Position numbers and translations under genes: made by a program
The notes under the pieces: model-generated
The model's input: only the letters and a program-made list of their open reading frames with translations
Told to the model about the DNA's origin: nothing
The model's database searches: none
Part shown: piece by piece, positions 16,923 through 26,952 of the stretch
Layout of the letters: every line of letters begins with the position of its first letter
How positions within the stretch are numbered: the first letter of the stretch is position 1
Assembly (NCBI GenBank): GCA_026709535.1
Contig: JAPOST010000159.1
Span: 1 to 41,301 of the forward strand
From: Rhodospirillaceae bacterium
Lineage (GTDB): Bacteria; Pseudomonadota; Alphaproteobacteria; Bin65
Reading direction: 5' to 3'
Length of the DNA stretch: 41,301 nt

Positions 16923-17837
16923 ATGGCAGAAGCGCCCTACAAACTAACAGAACGTGACTTGGACCTGATCCTCTTGGAGGAGTTGTCCAGCGATACAGGA
17001 TTTCTTGCCTGGTTTGTCAAACATCTTGGCTTGGCGAATTGCACGCTCCTTGATGCAAGGCACTCCGAATGGGAAAGAACTGGCAAGAAATGGGGTGAGA
17101 CGGATGTTCTAGCATTCGTGGAATCGGACGGAAGCAAAATTGCCATTCTGATCGAAGACAAGGTTGCGGCGCAATTCACTGACCGTCAGGCAGAACGGTA
17201 TAGGGAAAGAGCAGAGAAGCTTGTCAAAAAGAAGTGTGCAGACAAGAGCTTCATCGTTCTGTGCGCGCCGGAGAGCTATCTGGCTAAAGTTCCGGAGGAT
17301 GATCCATGGGATCTGAGGATTTCACTGGAGACTGTTTTGGAATGGTTTGAGTCCGTCTCGGGCTTCCGCGCAAGTTGGAGGGCCAGGGCGCTGAGGTCCT
17401 GTCTGGAGTGTCTTTCCGCTTCGCAATCGGCAGGCTGCGAGGAAATCAGCAGGTTTTCATCCGAGTTGCGGGCATACCTTTGCTCCTTGAATGAGGGGTT
17501 CAATCATAAAATTACGGATGAAAAATGGGGCTTCATCATAAAACCTCATCGGACGCCTACCAACGTCCAGATTGCCTGGAAGTACAATCAGGCTTGTATC
17601 GATCTTACGTTTTATCGCGACCATGTCGGCAAGGCATCAGCGGATGATGCTCCGTCCGGTGTCACATTCATGCCGTCTGGCGAGAAAGATCGGAAATCGG
17701 ACATCTTCAGAGTGGAAGTCCCCGCCGTGGACGTGACAAGTCCCTTGGAGGAACAGATGGATATTGTCAGCGAAGTCATGGACGCAATTCGCAAGCTGCT
17801 GCCATTGGTTGATTTGACAATCGGTTCAAGTGACTGA
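16923..17837 (+). CDS. PD-(D/E)XK nuclease-like protein
   Basis: 304 residues. The N-terminal half fits the PD-(D/E)XK nuclease core: D61 in GETDVLAF, then E78-D79-K80 in ILIEDKVAAQF after about 16 residues, followed by a helix with Q and RYRER. An earlier Glu around residue 20 or 49 could complete the site. The C-terminal half (about 190-304) is unrecognised. ATG 16923 follows AGGAGG. The gene is isolated, by eye less G+C-rich than its neighbours, and follows a terminator. Similar stand-alone proteins are annotated only as PD-(D/E)XK family and often occur in accessory regions. A role in DNA cleavage, restriction or repair is possible but not shown. Confidence 0.72.
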   Translation: MAEAPYKLTERDLDLILLEELSSDTGFLAWFVKHLGLANCTLLDARHSEWERTGKKWGETDVLAFVESDGSKIAILIEDKVAAQFTDRQAERYRERAEKLVKKKCADKSFIVLCAPESYLAKVPEDDPWDLRISLETVLEWFESVSGFRASWRARALRSCLECLSASQSAGCEEISRFSSELRAYLCSLNEGFNHKITDEKWGFIIKPHRTPTNVQIAWKYNQACIDLTFYRDHVGKASADDAPSGVTFMPSGEKDRKSDIFRVEVPAVDVTSPLEEQMDIVSEVMDAIRKLLPLVDLTIGSSD

Positions 17838-18184
17838 GAGTTTCTTCCTGTAGTCGGCGGAGGGTCTCATTCTAGGCTATGGGTCTCTCTATGTTCGGTG
17901 TCAAATTCCCGATGGAGGACCATAACTTGATGCCCCCGCCACTGCAGGAAAAACTCAGAGGTAGTATGATTGAGGAAGCCTGTGACTCCGTCTTCCATCT
18001 CACCAACAATTCGCCGACTGACCAGTCGAACGAGCAGCCAAACGTGCGACGTAACTGCACGAACTCTGGACGCAGCCCTGCTGATCGAAATCACCAGGGG
18101 CCGCCGAGTCTTCCGTCGTGCGAGCCGTGATGCCATCACCCCGTTGAGCAACCCGATATCCTACTCCAAGGACCAGCAGAACTA
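17838..18184. other. Intergenic region, no gene recognised
   Basis: 347 bases between the nuclease-like gene and the thiolase gene. Short open frames on both strands overlap each other and none is convincing. It should contain the promoter of the beta-oxidation operon. I could not identify a regulator-binding palindrome. Confidence 0.45.
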
Positions 18185-19330
18185 ATGGAAAAAAGCATCG
18201 TCATTGCGGGCTACAAGCGCTCGCCTTTCCACCTAGCCAACAAGGGCGCGCTCACCAAGGTTCGGCCGGACGAACTCGTGGCCGCGGTCATCAGGGGGTT
18301 GATCGAAGAGACTGGCGTCAACGGTGAAGACATCGAGGAGATTATTGTCGGCAACGCCATGCCGGAGGGCGAACAGGGGATGAATATTGGCCGCTACGCC
18401 GTATTCCTGGCTAACCTGCCGGTAAAAACTGCAGGCACCACCGTCAACAAGTGGTGCGGCTCTTCCATGCAGGCGATCCACAATGCCGCCGGCATGCTGA
18501 CAATGGGCGCCGGCGATGCCTACATCGCCGCCGGTGTCGAAAGCATGACCCGTGTGCCGATGGGTGGATTTAATCCGGCGCCGAACCCGAGCCTGATGGC
18601 CAAATGGCCCGAGACCTATCACTCCATGGGTCGGACGGCGGAAACAATCGCCGAGAAATATCAGGTGACCCGCGACGCGCAACAGGAATTTGCTGTCGCT
18701 TCCCATCACCATGCTGCGGCCGCCCGCGATGCCGGCATGTTCAAGGACGAGATCGTGCCGATCGAAACCCCGGACAACGGCATCGTGTCCGAGGATGGCA
18801 TCATTCGTCCAGATTCGACGGTGGAAGCTCTTTCCGACCTGAAGCCTGCTTTCCTGCAAGACGGCACGGTGACCGCTGGCACCTCTTCACCGCTGACAGA
18901 CGGCGCCGCGGCCACGCTGATCTGCACCGAAGATTATGCGGCCAGACACGACCTGGTCAAGCTGGCCCGGATCAAGGCCATTGCCACGACCGGGCTGGAG
19001 CCGGAAATCATGGGCATGGGCCCGGTGGAAGCCACCCGCAAGGCGTTGGCCCGCGCTGGCATCGCCATGGACAACATTGATCTCATGGAACTGAACGAGG
19101 CCTTCGCGTCACAGTCTCTGGCGTCCATCCACGAGTTGGGTATCGATCCGGTCAAGGTGAACCTTGACGGCGGCGCCCTGGCGATTGGTCATCCGCTCGG
19201 TGCTTCGGGTGCCAGGATCACCGGCAAAGCTGCTGCCACGCTCCAGCGCGAAGGTGGGAAATATGCTGTCGCCGCCATGTGCATTGGTGGTGGGCAGGGG
19301 ATAGCAACCGTGCTTGAGGCAACGGCTTAG
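18185..19330 (+). CDS. fadA: Acetyl-CoA C-acyltransferase (thiolase)
   Basis: 381 residues. It cleaves 3-ketoacyl-CoA with CoA to acetyl-CoA and a shortened acyl-CoA, the last step of beta-oxidation. The nucleophile is C91 in NKWCGSS. The active-site histidine is H336 in GHPLGASGAR, and the second cysteine is C366 in MCIGGGQG. NEAFASQ is also present. ATG 18185 is the start. It is the first gene of a plus-strand group with the dehydrogenase/hydratase and acyl-CoA dehydrogenase genes, so a degradative rather than a biosynthetic thiolase role is favoured. Confidence 0.95.
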   Translation: MEKSIVIAGYKRSPFHLANKGALTKVRPDELVAAVIRGLIEETGVNGEDIEEIIVGNAMPEGEQGMNIGRYAVFLANLPVKTAGTTVNKWCGSSMQAIHNAAGMLTMGAGDAYIAAGVESMTRVPMGGFNPAPNPSLMAKWPETYHSMGRTAETIAEKYQVTRDAQQEFAVASHHHAAAARDAGMFKDEIVPIETPDNGIVSEDGIIRPDSTVEALSDLKPAFLQDGTVTAGTSSPLTDGAAATLICTEDYAARHDLVKLARIKAIATTGLEPEIMGMGPVEATRKALARAGIAMDNIDLMELNEAFASQSLASIHELGIDPVKVNLDGGALAIGHPLGASGARITGKAAATLQREGGKYAVAAMCIGGGQGIATVLEATA

Positions 19331-19434
19331 ACCCTTCCGGTCGTGGCGCGACGGCCACACTGTCGCCAGATTGACGAAGAAAATTGATCAGGTGGCTGAT
19401 AGAGGGCACATTGCCTGCAAAAAGGCTGGGGGAC

Positions 19435-21756
19435 ATGGAGATCAGGAAACTCGCCGTTATCGGTGCCGGCGTAATGGGCAGCGGAATTGCCGCTCAGGTT
19501 GCGAATGCCGGTGTGCCGGTATTGCTTATGGATATCGTGCCGGAGGGCACCACCAACAGAAATACGCTGGCATCCAGCGCGATTGCCAAAATGCTTGGGC
19601 AGGATCCAGCGCCTTTCATGCACAAGCAGAATGCCAAACTGGTTGAGCCGGCCAACTTGGAAGATGACCTGGAGAAACTCGGTGACTGCGACTGGATCGT
19701 CGAGGCCGTCACCGAGCGGCTTGATATCAAGCGCGACGTCTACAGGAAGATTGAAGCGCACCGGAAGACCGGCGCCGCAGTGACTTCCAACACCTCGACC
19801 ATTCCTTTGGCGCGGCTCCTGGAAGGGGTTGAAGACGGCTTCGCGCAGAACTTCTTCATCACGCATTTCTTCAATCCGCCCCGTTACATGCGCTTGCTGG
19901 AAATCGTCTCCAGTGCGCGGACCGATCCTGAGACGGTGAAAGCCGTGCGTGACTTCAGTGACGTCATGCTTGGCAAGACCGTTATCGCCTGCAACGACAC
20001 GCCTGGCTTCATTGCCAATCGAATTGGCGGCTACTGGATCCAGACGGCCATTAAACAGACGATCGAGACGGGCCTGTCCGTCGAAGAGGCTGACGCTGTT
20101 GGCGGCAAGCCGATGGGTGTGCCGAAGACGGGCATATTCGGCCTGATGGATCTGGTCGGTATCGACCTGATGCGCCATGTGGCCGTCAGCATGGTCACTA
20201 ACTTGCCGGATGACGATCCGTACGTTCTCGACTATCAGGAATTGCCATTGGTCCTGAAGATGGTCGAAGAAGGGTATACGGGCCGCAAGGGCAAAGGCGG
20301 CTTTTACCGGATCAACGGCGTCGGCAAGATCAGGGAGTCGATCGACCTTGAAACCGGCGAGTACAGCAGATCCGAGCCATCAGAGCTTGAGAGTGCGCAG
20401 GTCGGTGCGAAGAACATGCGCGCCTTGGTCGAACATGAAGATCGCGGTGGGCGGTGGGCCTGGCAGGTGTTGTCCAAAGTCATCGCACATAGCGCCTCCC
20501 TGGTTCCGGAGATTGCGGATACCCTCGCAGATATCGATGCAGGCATGCGTCTGGGTTACGCCTGGAAGTGGGGACCCTTTGAATTGGCGGACCGTCTTGG
20601 CCCGAGATACGTTGCCGACCGTCTGCGCGAAGAAGGAAGGGACGTGCCACCGCTGCTTGATGAAGTGGGCGACGGCAGCTTCTACAAGGTCCAAGACGGC
20701 CATCTGTGTTTCTTCGGTGTCGACGGCAGCTATCATCGGGTAGAGAGACCGAACGGTGTACTGCTCCTGGAGGACATCAAGCGCACGTCAGCACCGATCG
20801 AGAAGAACGGCTCCGCGAGCCTCTGGAATATTGGCGACGGCGTCATCTGTTTCGAAATCCACACCAAGATGAACGCCATTGATCCCGATGTCACGGCGAT
20901 GCTCGAAAAGGGTCTGAAGTTGGTCGCCAAGGATGACGCATACAAGGCGCTGGTCGTTTATAACGAAGGTAGCAACTTTTCCGTTGGCGCCAATGTTGGC
21001 ATGGCCTTGTTTGCCGCAAATGTCGGTGTCTGGCCGATGATCGAAACCATGATCGAGAACGGCCAGCAGGTCATGAAGTCGATGAAATACGCCGACTTCC
21101 CGGTTGTTGCTGCGCCGTCCGGCATGGCGCTGGGCGGCGGATGCGAACTGCTGCTCCACTCGGCGGCGGTTCAGGCGCACGCCGAAACCTATACCGGTCT
21201 GGTCGAGACCGGAATCGGCGTCGTGCCTGGATGGGGCGGCTGCAAGGAAATGGTCACCCGCCACATGCTCAACACGAAGCGACCGGCCGGGCCACTGCCG
21301 CCGATCGCCAAGGCCTTCGAGTATATCTCGACCGCAACCGTGGCGAAATCGGCCCAGGAAGCCCGAGACATGCTGATCCTGCGCAAGAGTGACGGCGTTA
21401 CCTTCAACCGCGATCGCCTGCTTCACGATGCCAAACAGAAGGCGCTGTCGATGGTCGACGGCTATGTCAGGCCCGCAGGAATGGAGCTCAATCTGCCGGG
21501 CCCCAGCGGCAAGGCTGCACTGGATCTGGCCATTGAGGATTTTCGCCTGCGGGGAGTGGCGTTGCCGCATGATACTGTGGTGTCCGGCGAGGTCGGCAAC
21601 ATTCTGACTGGTGGCAAAACTGACATCACGGAAACGGTCTCCGAAGACAAGCTCTACGAACTGGAGCGAGAGAGCTTCATCAAACTATTGAAGACCAATG
21701 CGACGCTTGCCCGTATTGAACATATGCTCGATACGGGCGAGCCGCTTCGCAATTGA
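19435..21756 (+). CDS. 3-hydroxyacyl-CoA dehydrogenase / enoyl-CoA hydratase fusion (FadN-type)
   Basis: 773 residues from ATG 19435. The order is NAD-binding 3-hydroxyacyl-CoA dehydrogenase first (GAGVMGSGIA near residue 10; catalytic His in THFFNPPRYM), then its C-terminal domains, then an enoyl-CoA hydratase/crotonase domain. Oxyanion-hole and glutamate regions are visible as GMALGGGCELLL and GLVETGIGVVPGWGG. This order is that of Bacillus FadN and the opposite of E. coli FadB, where the hydratase is N-terminal. The enzyme would hydrate enoyl-CoA and oxidise the 3-hydroxyacyl-CoA. The frame is open from 19384 but the conserved start is at 19435. It lies between the thiolase and acyl-CoA dehydrogenase genes; together they cover all four steps of the cycle. 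Confidence 0.93.
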   Translation: MEIRKLAVIGAGVMGSGIAAQVANAGVPVLLMDIVPEGTTNRNTLASSAIAKMLGQDPAPFMHKQNAKLVEPANLEDDLEKLGDCDWIVEAVTERLDIKRDVYRKIEAHRKTGAAVTSNTSTIPLARLLEGVEDGFAQNFFITHFFNPPRYMRLLEIVSSARTDPETVKAVRDFSDVMLGKTVIACNDTPGFIANRIGGYWIQTAIKQTIETGLSVEEADAVGGKPMGVPKTGIFGLMDLVGIDLMRHVAVSMVTNLPDDDPYVLDYQELPLVLKMVEEGYTGRKGKGGFYRINGVGKIRESIDLETGEYSRSEPSELESAQVGAKNMRALVEHEDRGGRWAWQVLSKVIAHSASLVPEIADTLADIDAGMRLGYAWKWGPFELADRLGPRYVADRLREEGRDVPPLLDEVGDGSFYKVQDGHLCFFGVDGSYHRVERPNGVLLLEDIKRTSAPIEKNGSASLWNIGDGVICFEIHTKMNAIDPDVTAMLEKGLKLVAKDDAYKALVVYNEGSNFSVGANVGMALFAANVGVWPMIETMIENGQQVMKSMKYADFPVVAAPSGMALGGGCELLLHSAAVQAHAETYTGLVETGIGVVPGWGGCKEMVTRHMLNTKRPAGPLPPIAKAFEYISTATVAKSAQEARDMLILRKSDGVTFNRDRLLHDAKQKALSMVDGYVRPAGMELNLPGPSGKAALDLAIEDFRLRGVALPHDTVVSGEVGNILTGGKTDITETVSEDKLYELERESFIKLLKTNATLARIEHMLDTGEPLRN

Positions 21757-21783
21757 TCTCGCGCCCAAGGCGAGAGGAAACCC

Positions 21784-23580
21784 ATGACCGTTTACAAGGC
21801 GCCCGTCGACGAAATGCGTTTCGTGCTGAACGAAGTCCTCGGTTACGAGGAAAACGTCACCAGCCTGAAAGGTTATGAAGACGCTACGACCGATCTGGTA
21901 CACGCCATCCTTCAGGAAGCCGCCAGGTTATGTGAAAACGAACTTCAGCCGCTGAACCTGACTGGCGACGAAGAGGGTTGCCACTATGAAAATGGTGTCG
22001 TGCGGACTCCTGGGGGTTTCAAGGAGGCCTACGACATGTTTGTCGAAGGCGGCTGGACGGGTCTTGCAAATGATCCGCGGTATGGCGGACAAGGCATGCC
22101 CAAGGTCGTTGGCTTCGCAGTGGAGGAGATGATCTGCTCCGCCAATATGGCCTTCGGCATGTACCCCGGATTGAGCCACGGCGCCTACAACGCCATCGAA
22201 AAGTGGGCTGACGACGATCTCAAAGACCTTTACCTGCCCAAGATCACGGCAGGCGAGTGGTCTGGCACCATGTGTCTTACGGAGCCGCATTGCGGCACCG
22301 ACCTCGGCCTCATTCGAACCAAGGCGCATCCGCATGAAGACGGCAGCTATACCATTACCGGCACGAAGATCTTCATTTCCGCCGGCGAGCACGACCTGAC
22401 GGACAACATTATCCATCTGGTCCTGGCGAAACTCCCCGATGCGCCTCCGGGCGTCAAGGGTATCAGCCTGTTCCTCGTGCCGAAGTTCCTGCCCAAGTCG
22501 GCCGGGGACGACTGGGCGCCGGGTCCGCGCAACGGCGTCCGTTGTGGCTCTATCGAGAAGAAGATGGGGATCAAGGCGTCGTCTACCTGTGTCATCAATC
22601 TGGACAATGCCAAGGGTTGGCTTGTCGGCGAGAAACACAAGGGCATGCGAGCCATGTTCTCCATGATGAACGCTGCTCGCCTTGGCGTCGGCATACAAGG
22701 TCTGGGCCTTGCCGAGGTCGCCTATCAGAATGCCGTCGACTATGCGAAGGAGCGGGTGCAGGGGAGGTCGCTGATCGGGGTCAAGTACCCGGCTCAGGCT
22801 GCTGATCCGATCATCGTCCATCCAGATGTTCGGCGCATGCTGTTGAGGCAGCGAGCCATCACGGAAGGAGCGCGCGTCCTCGCCTACTGGACCGGCATGC
22901 ATCTCGACATTTCCGACAGGCATGGAGACGAGACGGCGCGCGCCGAGGCCGACGACTTTGTGGCGTTGATCACGCCAGTCGTGAAGGCAATGTTCACAGA
23001 CCATGGGTTTGACGCGGCAAACCTTGCAGTCCAGGTCTATGGCGGTCATGGCTTCATTCACGAACACGGCGTTGAGCAATTCGTACGCGATGCCCGGATT
23101 ACGCAGATTTACGAAGGTACAAATGGCGTCCAGGCGCTGGATCTGGTCGGACGAAAAATGCCAAAAGCCGGCGGGCGTCTGCTGCGCCGTTTCTTCCATC
23201 CCATGCAGGAATTCCTGTTTGCCAACGTGACTGAAAAGAACATGCAGGAATACTGCAAGCCACTGATGGCTGCCTTCGGCCAGCTGCAGCAGATCACCCT
23301 TCTCCTGGCCCAGAAAGGAACGAATGATCCGGAAGAAGCTGGCGCTGCGGCGACCGAGTATCTGCGCTTTTTCGGTCTGGTTTCAGTTGGATGGATGTGG
23401 GCGCGCATGGCCAAGGTTGCACTGGAAAAGCAGCCTGACGATCCGACCGGCTTCTATGCTGACAAGCTGAGTGTCGCACGTTTTTACATGAAGAAGGTGC
23501 TTCCGGAGACGGCCTCCCTTGGCATCTCCATCAAGGCCGGCAAGAAGCCGATCACGACGATGGCCGATGCCGCATTCTGA
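21784..23580 (+). CDS. Acyl-CoA dehydrogenase with C-terminal extension
   Basis: 598 residues, the longer acyl-CoA dehydrogenase type with an extra C-terminal domain. It performs the first, FAD-dependent oxidation of acyl-CoA to enoyl-CoA. Family motifs are MCLTEPHCGTDLG, the GTKIFISAGEHDL strand, and the catalytic glutamate E444 in IYEGTNGVQALDL. The partner electron acceptor would be ETF, which is not in the window. It starts 27 bases after the FadN-type gene, so they form one operon. The chain length of the substrate is not readable, but this subtype usually acts on medium to long chains. Confidence 0.95.
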   Translation: MTVYKAPVDEMRFVLNEVLGYEENVTSLKGYEDATTDLVHAILQEAARLCENELQPLNLTGDEEGCHYENGVVRTPGGFKEAYDMFVEGGWTGLANDPRYGGQGMPKVVGFAVEEMICSANMAFGMYPGLSHGAYNAIEKWADDDLKDLYLPKITAGEWSGTMCLTEPHCGTDLGLIRTKAHPHEDGSYTITGTKIFISAGEHDLTDNIIHLVLAKLPDAPPGVKGISLFLVPKFLPKSAGDDWAPGPRNGVRCGSIEKKMGIKASSTCVINLDNAKGWLVGEKHKGMRAMFSMMNAARLGVGIQGLGLAEVAYQNAVDYAKERVQGRSLIGVKYPAQAADPIIVHPDVRRMLLRQRAITEGARVLAYWTGMHLDISDRHGDETARAEADDFVALITPVVKAMFTDHGFDAANLAVQVYGGHGFIHEHGVEQFVRDARITQIYEGTNGVQALDLVGRKMPKAGGRLLRRFFHPMQEFLFANVTEKNMQEYCKPLMAAFGQLQQITLLLAQKGTNDPEEAGAAATEYLRFFGLVSVGWMWARMAKVALEKQPDDPTGFYADKLSVARFYMKKVLPETASLGISIKAGKKPITTMADAAF

Positions 23581-23842
23581 ACGCGCTTTCCTGAACTGAG
23601 AAGCTGGCCAGTCCTTTGGCTTCGGCGCCTTTCCGGATTCGGAACGCCTGACTCCAGGTCAGGTCGCGGCGAGACATCAGTCAGGCAACCAGAGCGGAAA
23701 ATCCATGTGGCAGAGTTTGCACTGTTTCTGACTTCGTGTCATAATGCGCCAAACGAGATGCGTGCCATCTTGTTCATCCTTGAGCAAGGAAGGCCCTGTC
23801 AGTCTTTGCTCATTGCACCCAAACAGAAAACTCGCTCGCTCC

Positions 23843-24169
23843 ATGATGCCTACTGCCAAATTCTCCATCGGCCAAGTCGTCAAGCACCGAATCTTTCCGT
23901 TCCGCGGTGTGATTTTTGATGTCGATCCGGAGTTTGCAAATTCCGAGGAATGGTGGCTCTCCATTCCGGAGGATGTGCGTCCACGCAAGGATCAGCCATT
24001 TTATCACCTGCTCGCAGAAAACGCGGAAACCAGCTACATGGCCTATGTGTCAGAACAGAACCTGGTCCCCGATGATACCGGCAAGCCGGTGGGGCATCCC
24101 AAGGTCAAATCGATGTTGGGCGAATTCGCCGGCGACCATTATGAAGTGCTGAAAGGCTGCGCCCACTAG
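23843..24169 (+). CDS. hspQ: Heat shock protein HspQ
   Basis: 108 residues, the length of HspQ (YccV-like), a small hemimethylated-DNA-binding-type fold that in E. coli affects DnaA stability and in Yersinia acts as a Lon specificity enhancer. The conserved run KFSIGQVVKHRIFPFRGVIF and the segments DVDPEF, PFYHLLAE and TSYMAYVSEQNL are seen. Two adjacent ATGs (23843 and 23846) are possible starts. The longer open frame from 23744 is rejected because it has no family similarity. A hairpin follows at 24180. Confidence 0.94.
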   Translation: MMPTAKFSIGQVVKHRIFPFRGVIFDVDPEFANSEEWWLSIPEDVRPRKDQPFYHLLAENAETSYMAYVSEQNLVPDDTGKPVGHPKVKSMLGEFAGDHYEVLKGCAH

Positions 24170-24179
24170 TTTCTCTGGG

Positions 24180-24215
24180 GCAACAGGCATTTCATCTTGC
24201 CATACGGCCTGTTGC
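24180..24215 (+). terminator. Hairpin after hspQ
   Basis: GCAACAGGC (24180-24188) and GCCTGTTGC (24207-24215) form a perfect nine-pair stem with an 18-base loop, 10 bases after the hspQ stop. There is no clear T-run, so termination efficiency is uncertain. Confidence 0.45.
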
Positions 24216-24428
24216 TATGGGTATGTTTCCAGAGTGATCGTATCTTGCACTGTGCGTTGTCCTTGGGTCAGTTCGGTTGCCCACCTTCTTGATTGAGTCC
24301 AAAATGACCAAGCTGCACGGCATTGATCTGACCCATGGATGCAGCATCAACCGACTCCGGATACCAGAGAAGCCGACATCCCCTTACAAATGCGAAGATT
24401 TTCTTGACGTGCGCTTCGGGGGGGAGCG

Positions 24429-25169
24429 TCAGTCCCGTCCGGCTTCGACGATCTTTGCGGCGAGGAGTCCGGGACTGGTGAAACAGGCTTCGTGGCCGCC
24501 GGGCATCTGGACCAGCCGACACAGGCCCAGTCGAGCCGGGAAGCGCGGGCACCAGGCGTAGTCGCCCGGCGGCATCGCGATGTCTTCCGTGCAATTCAGA
24601 TAGGACCGAGGAATCTGTTGCAGTTCGTGGAAGGATTTCAACGGCACCGGGTCCGTCAGTGTCCGCATCGGATGCGGCGTTGTCAACTCATAGGTCTTCT
24701 CGGCAAGCGCCAAATCTGCGTCGTTCATGAAGGCCTCGCGCCACACCGGGAATGGTAGCTTGACCGCGCCGGGGCCGTAGGTGCCGGAGCCCGCGATGGC
24801 ATCCATCAACTGCTTGTAGTGGGGCGGGCTTACCGCTTCGATCGATTCGCCGTCTTCAAGCACGAAAGCGTTCCAGTAAATCAGTCGGCGAATGCGGTCG
24901 GGCATTTCTTCGGCCATCCTCGATACGATCGAGCCGCCGTAGGAATGGCCGAGCAGAACAAAGTCGTTCAGGTCACGGCTCGTCACATAGTCGACGGCAG
25001 ACGCCACAGCATCGCTGTGTCCAATGGTCCGGTCGATGTCTTCGCCGGGGCCATTGCCGGCTAGTGTGGGTGTGTGGACGGTATGGCCTGCCTCGCGTAA
25101 CGGCTTTGCAACATCTTCCCAGAGCGCGCCGTGATGCCAAGCGCCATGAATCAGGACGAACGTGGACAT
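24429..25169 (-). CDS. Alpha/beta hydrolase (salicylate-esterase-like)
   Basis: 246 residues from ATG 25167-25169. The N terminus FVLIHGAWHHGALWEDVAKPL carries the HG oxyanion motif. The nucleophile elbow is GHSYGG (Ser in LLGHSYGGSIV), and the C-terminal His is in GGHEACFTSP. The acid residue is likely Asp near TEDIAMPPGD. This subgroup resembles plant salicylate/methyl-ester esterases and is widespread in bacteria with unknown substrates. An open extension to 25226 exists but lacks similarity. The gene is divergent from pgk. Confidence 0.9.
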   Translation of the reverse strand: MSTFVLIHGAWHHGALWEDVAKPLREAGHTVHTPTLAGNGPGEDIDRTIGHSDAVASAVDYVTSRDLNDFVLLGHSYGGSIVSRMAEEMPDRIRRLIYWNAFVLEDGESIEAVSPPHYKQLMDAIAGSGTYGPGAVKLPFPVWREAFMNDADLALAEKTYELTTPHPMRTLTDPVPLKSFHELQQIPRSYLNCTEDIAMPPGDYAWCPRFPARLGLCRLVQMPGGHEACFTSPGLLAAKIVEAGRD

Positions 25170-25431
25170 TTCTGCCTGCTGACATTGTGAGTGGGCCCAG
25201 GCTGACCATGCGGGAGTTTCAAACAACAGCCGAGTTCTTTGCCGCCTATATACGAAAGTGACCGGAGTGACAAGCCATCCGGACGTTGGCAGCGATGATG
25301 TTGCACGACACGACGGCTGGATGCGGCAACCGGCATCGCTGCTGCGGCTTGAGTTCCTGCTTGGGCTTGTGATTGGCTCCTGCAGTGATCAGCCTTCGAT
25401 TCACTGTCGCATGACAAATGCAGGAGAGTTC

Positions 25432-26631
25432 ATGCAGGCGTTTCATTCCCTCGACGATCTGGATGTTACCGGCAAGACCGTGTTGGTTCGCGCCGACCTC
25501 AACGTGCCAATGAACGGGCCGGACGTCACAGACAGTGCGCGGATCGACCGGTTTGCTCCGACGGCTGTGCGGCTGGCAGAAGCCGGAGCCAGGGTTGTCA
25601 TTCTGTCTCATTTCGGACGTCCAAAGGGTACTGTCGTGCCAAGCATGTCCCTTGCGCCACTGCAATATCCTCTGGCGAAGGCGATCGGACGAAATGTTGG
25701 ATTTGCGGCGGGCTGTGTGGGAAATGTGGCCGAAACGGCTGTAGCCGCACTTGCTCCCGGAGAGGTGGTGCTGCTGGAGAACCTTCGCTTTCACAAGGGC
25801 GAGGAGGCGAATGATCCGGTTTTTGCCAGGGATCTGGCTGCGCTGGGCGATCTCTATGTCAATGACGCCTTTTCCTGTGCTCACCGCGCTCATGCCTCAA
25901 CGGAGGGAGTTGCCCGTCTTCTGCCAACGGCAGCCGGGCTGCTGATGGCAGAGGAACTGGAAGCTCTTTCGACAGCCCTGGACCAGCCGGAACGGCCAGT
26001 TGCAGCGCTTGTTGGGGGTGCCAAGGTGTCTACGAAGCTGGACGTCCTGCGGCATCTCCCCGTCAGGATGGACCACCTCATCGTCGGCGGCGGCATGGCC
26101 AATACCTTTCTGTTCGCCATGGGATACGATATGGGCAGGAGTCTGTGCGAGCGTGACATGGCCGGAGCGGCTCAGTTGGTCCTGAGAGCCGCCGAATCAC
26201 AGGACTGCGAGATTATTCTACCGGTTGATCTGGTTGTCGCGGGAAAATTTTCGGCTGGCGCGGCGCATGAGATCGTCGACGTCGATGCGGTGCCGTCCGA
26301 CATGATGGTGTTGGATGTAGGCCCGGAGACGGTGGTCATGCTGGAAGACCGGCTGCGACGATGCCAGACTATGGTGTGGAATGGTCCATTGGGAGTCTTC
26401 GAGTTAACGCCTTTCGATGCGGCCACGACCGCCCTGGCCCGTCGCGCTGCAGCGCTGACGAAGGACGGAAATTTGCGAACAGTCGCCGGTGGAGGCGATA
26501 CGGTTGCTGCGCTAGCCAATGCCGGTGTCCTGGACGAATTCAGCTATGTCTCCACAGCGGGGGGCGCATTCCTGGAGTGGCTCGAAGGCAAGGATCTTCC
26601 GGGTGTGGCGGCGCTGTCGCCCGCACCTTGA
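25432..26631 (+). CDS. pgk: Phosphoglycerate kinase
   Basis: 399 residues from ATG 25432, which follows AGGAG at good spacing. It transfers phosphate between 1,3-bisphosphoglycerate and ADP in glycolysis or gluconeogenesis. Motifs include [21 protein letters not shown], the RAHAS segment, GGAKVSTKL, the NGPLGVFE segment and GGGDTVAAL near the C terminus. An upstream ATG at 25411 and a longer frame from 25258 exist but are less likely. Unusually for an alphaproteobacterium, neither gap nor fba is next to it here. Confidence 0.97.
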   Translation: MQAFHSLDDLDVTGKTVLVRADLNVPMNGPDVTDSARIDRFAPTAVRLAEAGARVVILSHFGRPKGTVVPSMSLAPLQYPLAKAIGRNVGFAAGCVGNVAETAVAALAPGEVVLLENLRFHKGEEANDPVFARDLAALGDLYVNDAFSCAHRAHASTEGVARLLPTAAGLLMAEELEALSTALDQPERPVAALVGGAKVSTKLDVLRHLPVRMDHLIVGGGMANTFLFAMGYDMGRSLCERDMAGAAQLVLRAAESQDCEIILPVDLVVAGKFSAGAAHEIVDVDAVPSDMMVLDVGPETVVMLEDRLRRCQTMVWNGPLGVFELTPFDAATTALARRAAALTKDGNLRTVAGGGDTVAALANAGVLDEFSYVSTAGGAFLEWLEGKDLPGVAALSPAP

Positions 26632-26952
26632 CTGAAGCCGGTGACGGTTGCAGGATTCGACAGCCATCCAGACAGTGACGCGGCGATGATGGCCGAAACA
26701 TGAACACCGCCTTTACGCAGTGGAAACGGATTGCCTCCAGACCGCAGCGCTGTCGCGGTGCCAAACCCGCCGGTAACGACAAGCCCGATGACTCATACCG
26801 TCAAATTGCCGGCAGTGCGCGGGCGCTGCCATGAGCCCATCTGCGAGCAGGTGGTTGGACGAGATGTCGGTCAGCCGTCGAAAATCGCTTTCAGGCGTCA
26901 CTCAATAGCGCGGCCGACTTGTGCAGTGCATGCTGTGGCCGACAGAACCTGA
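26632..26952. other. Intergenic region, no gene recognised
   Basis: 321 bases between the convergent ends of pgk and a 3-hydroxyacyl-CoA dehydrogenase gene. Short open frames are present but unconvincing, and no strong terminator hairpin with a T-run was found. Confidence 0.45.

Noticed and set aside
21928-23199. 423-codon minus-strand open frame
   Set aside because: It lies wholly antisense to the acyl-CoA dehydrogenase gene, whose catalytic and cofactor motifs are intact.
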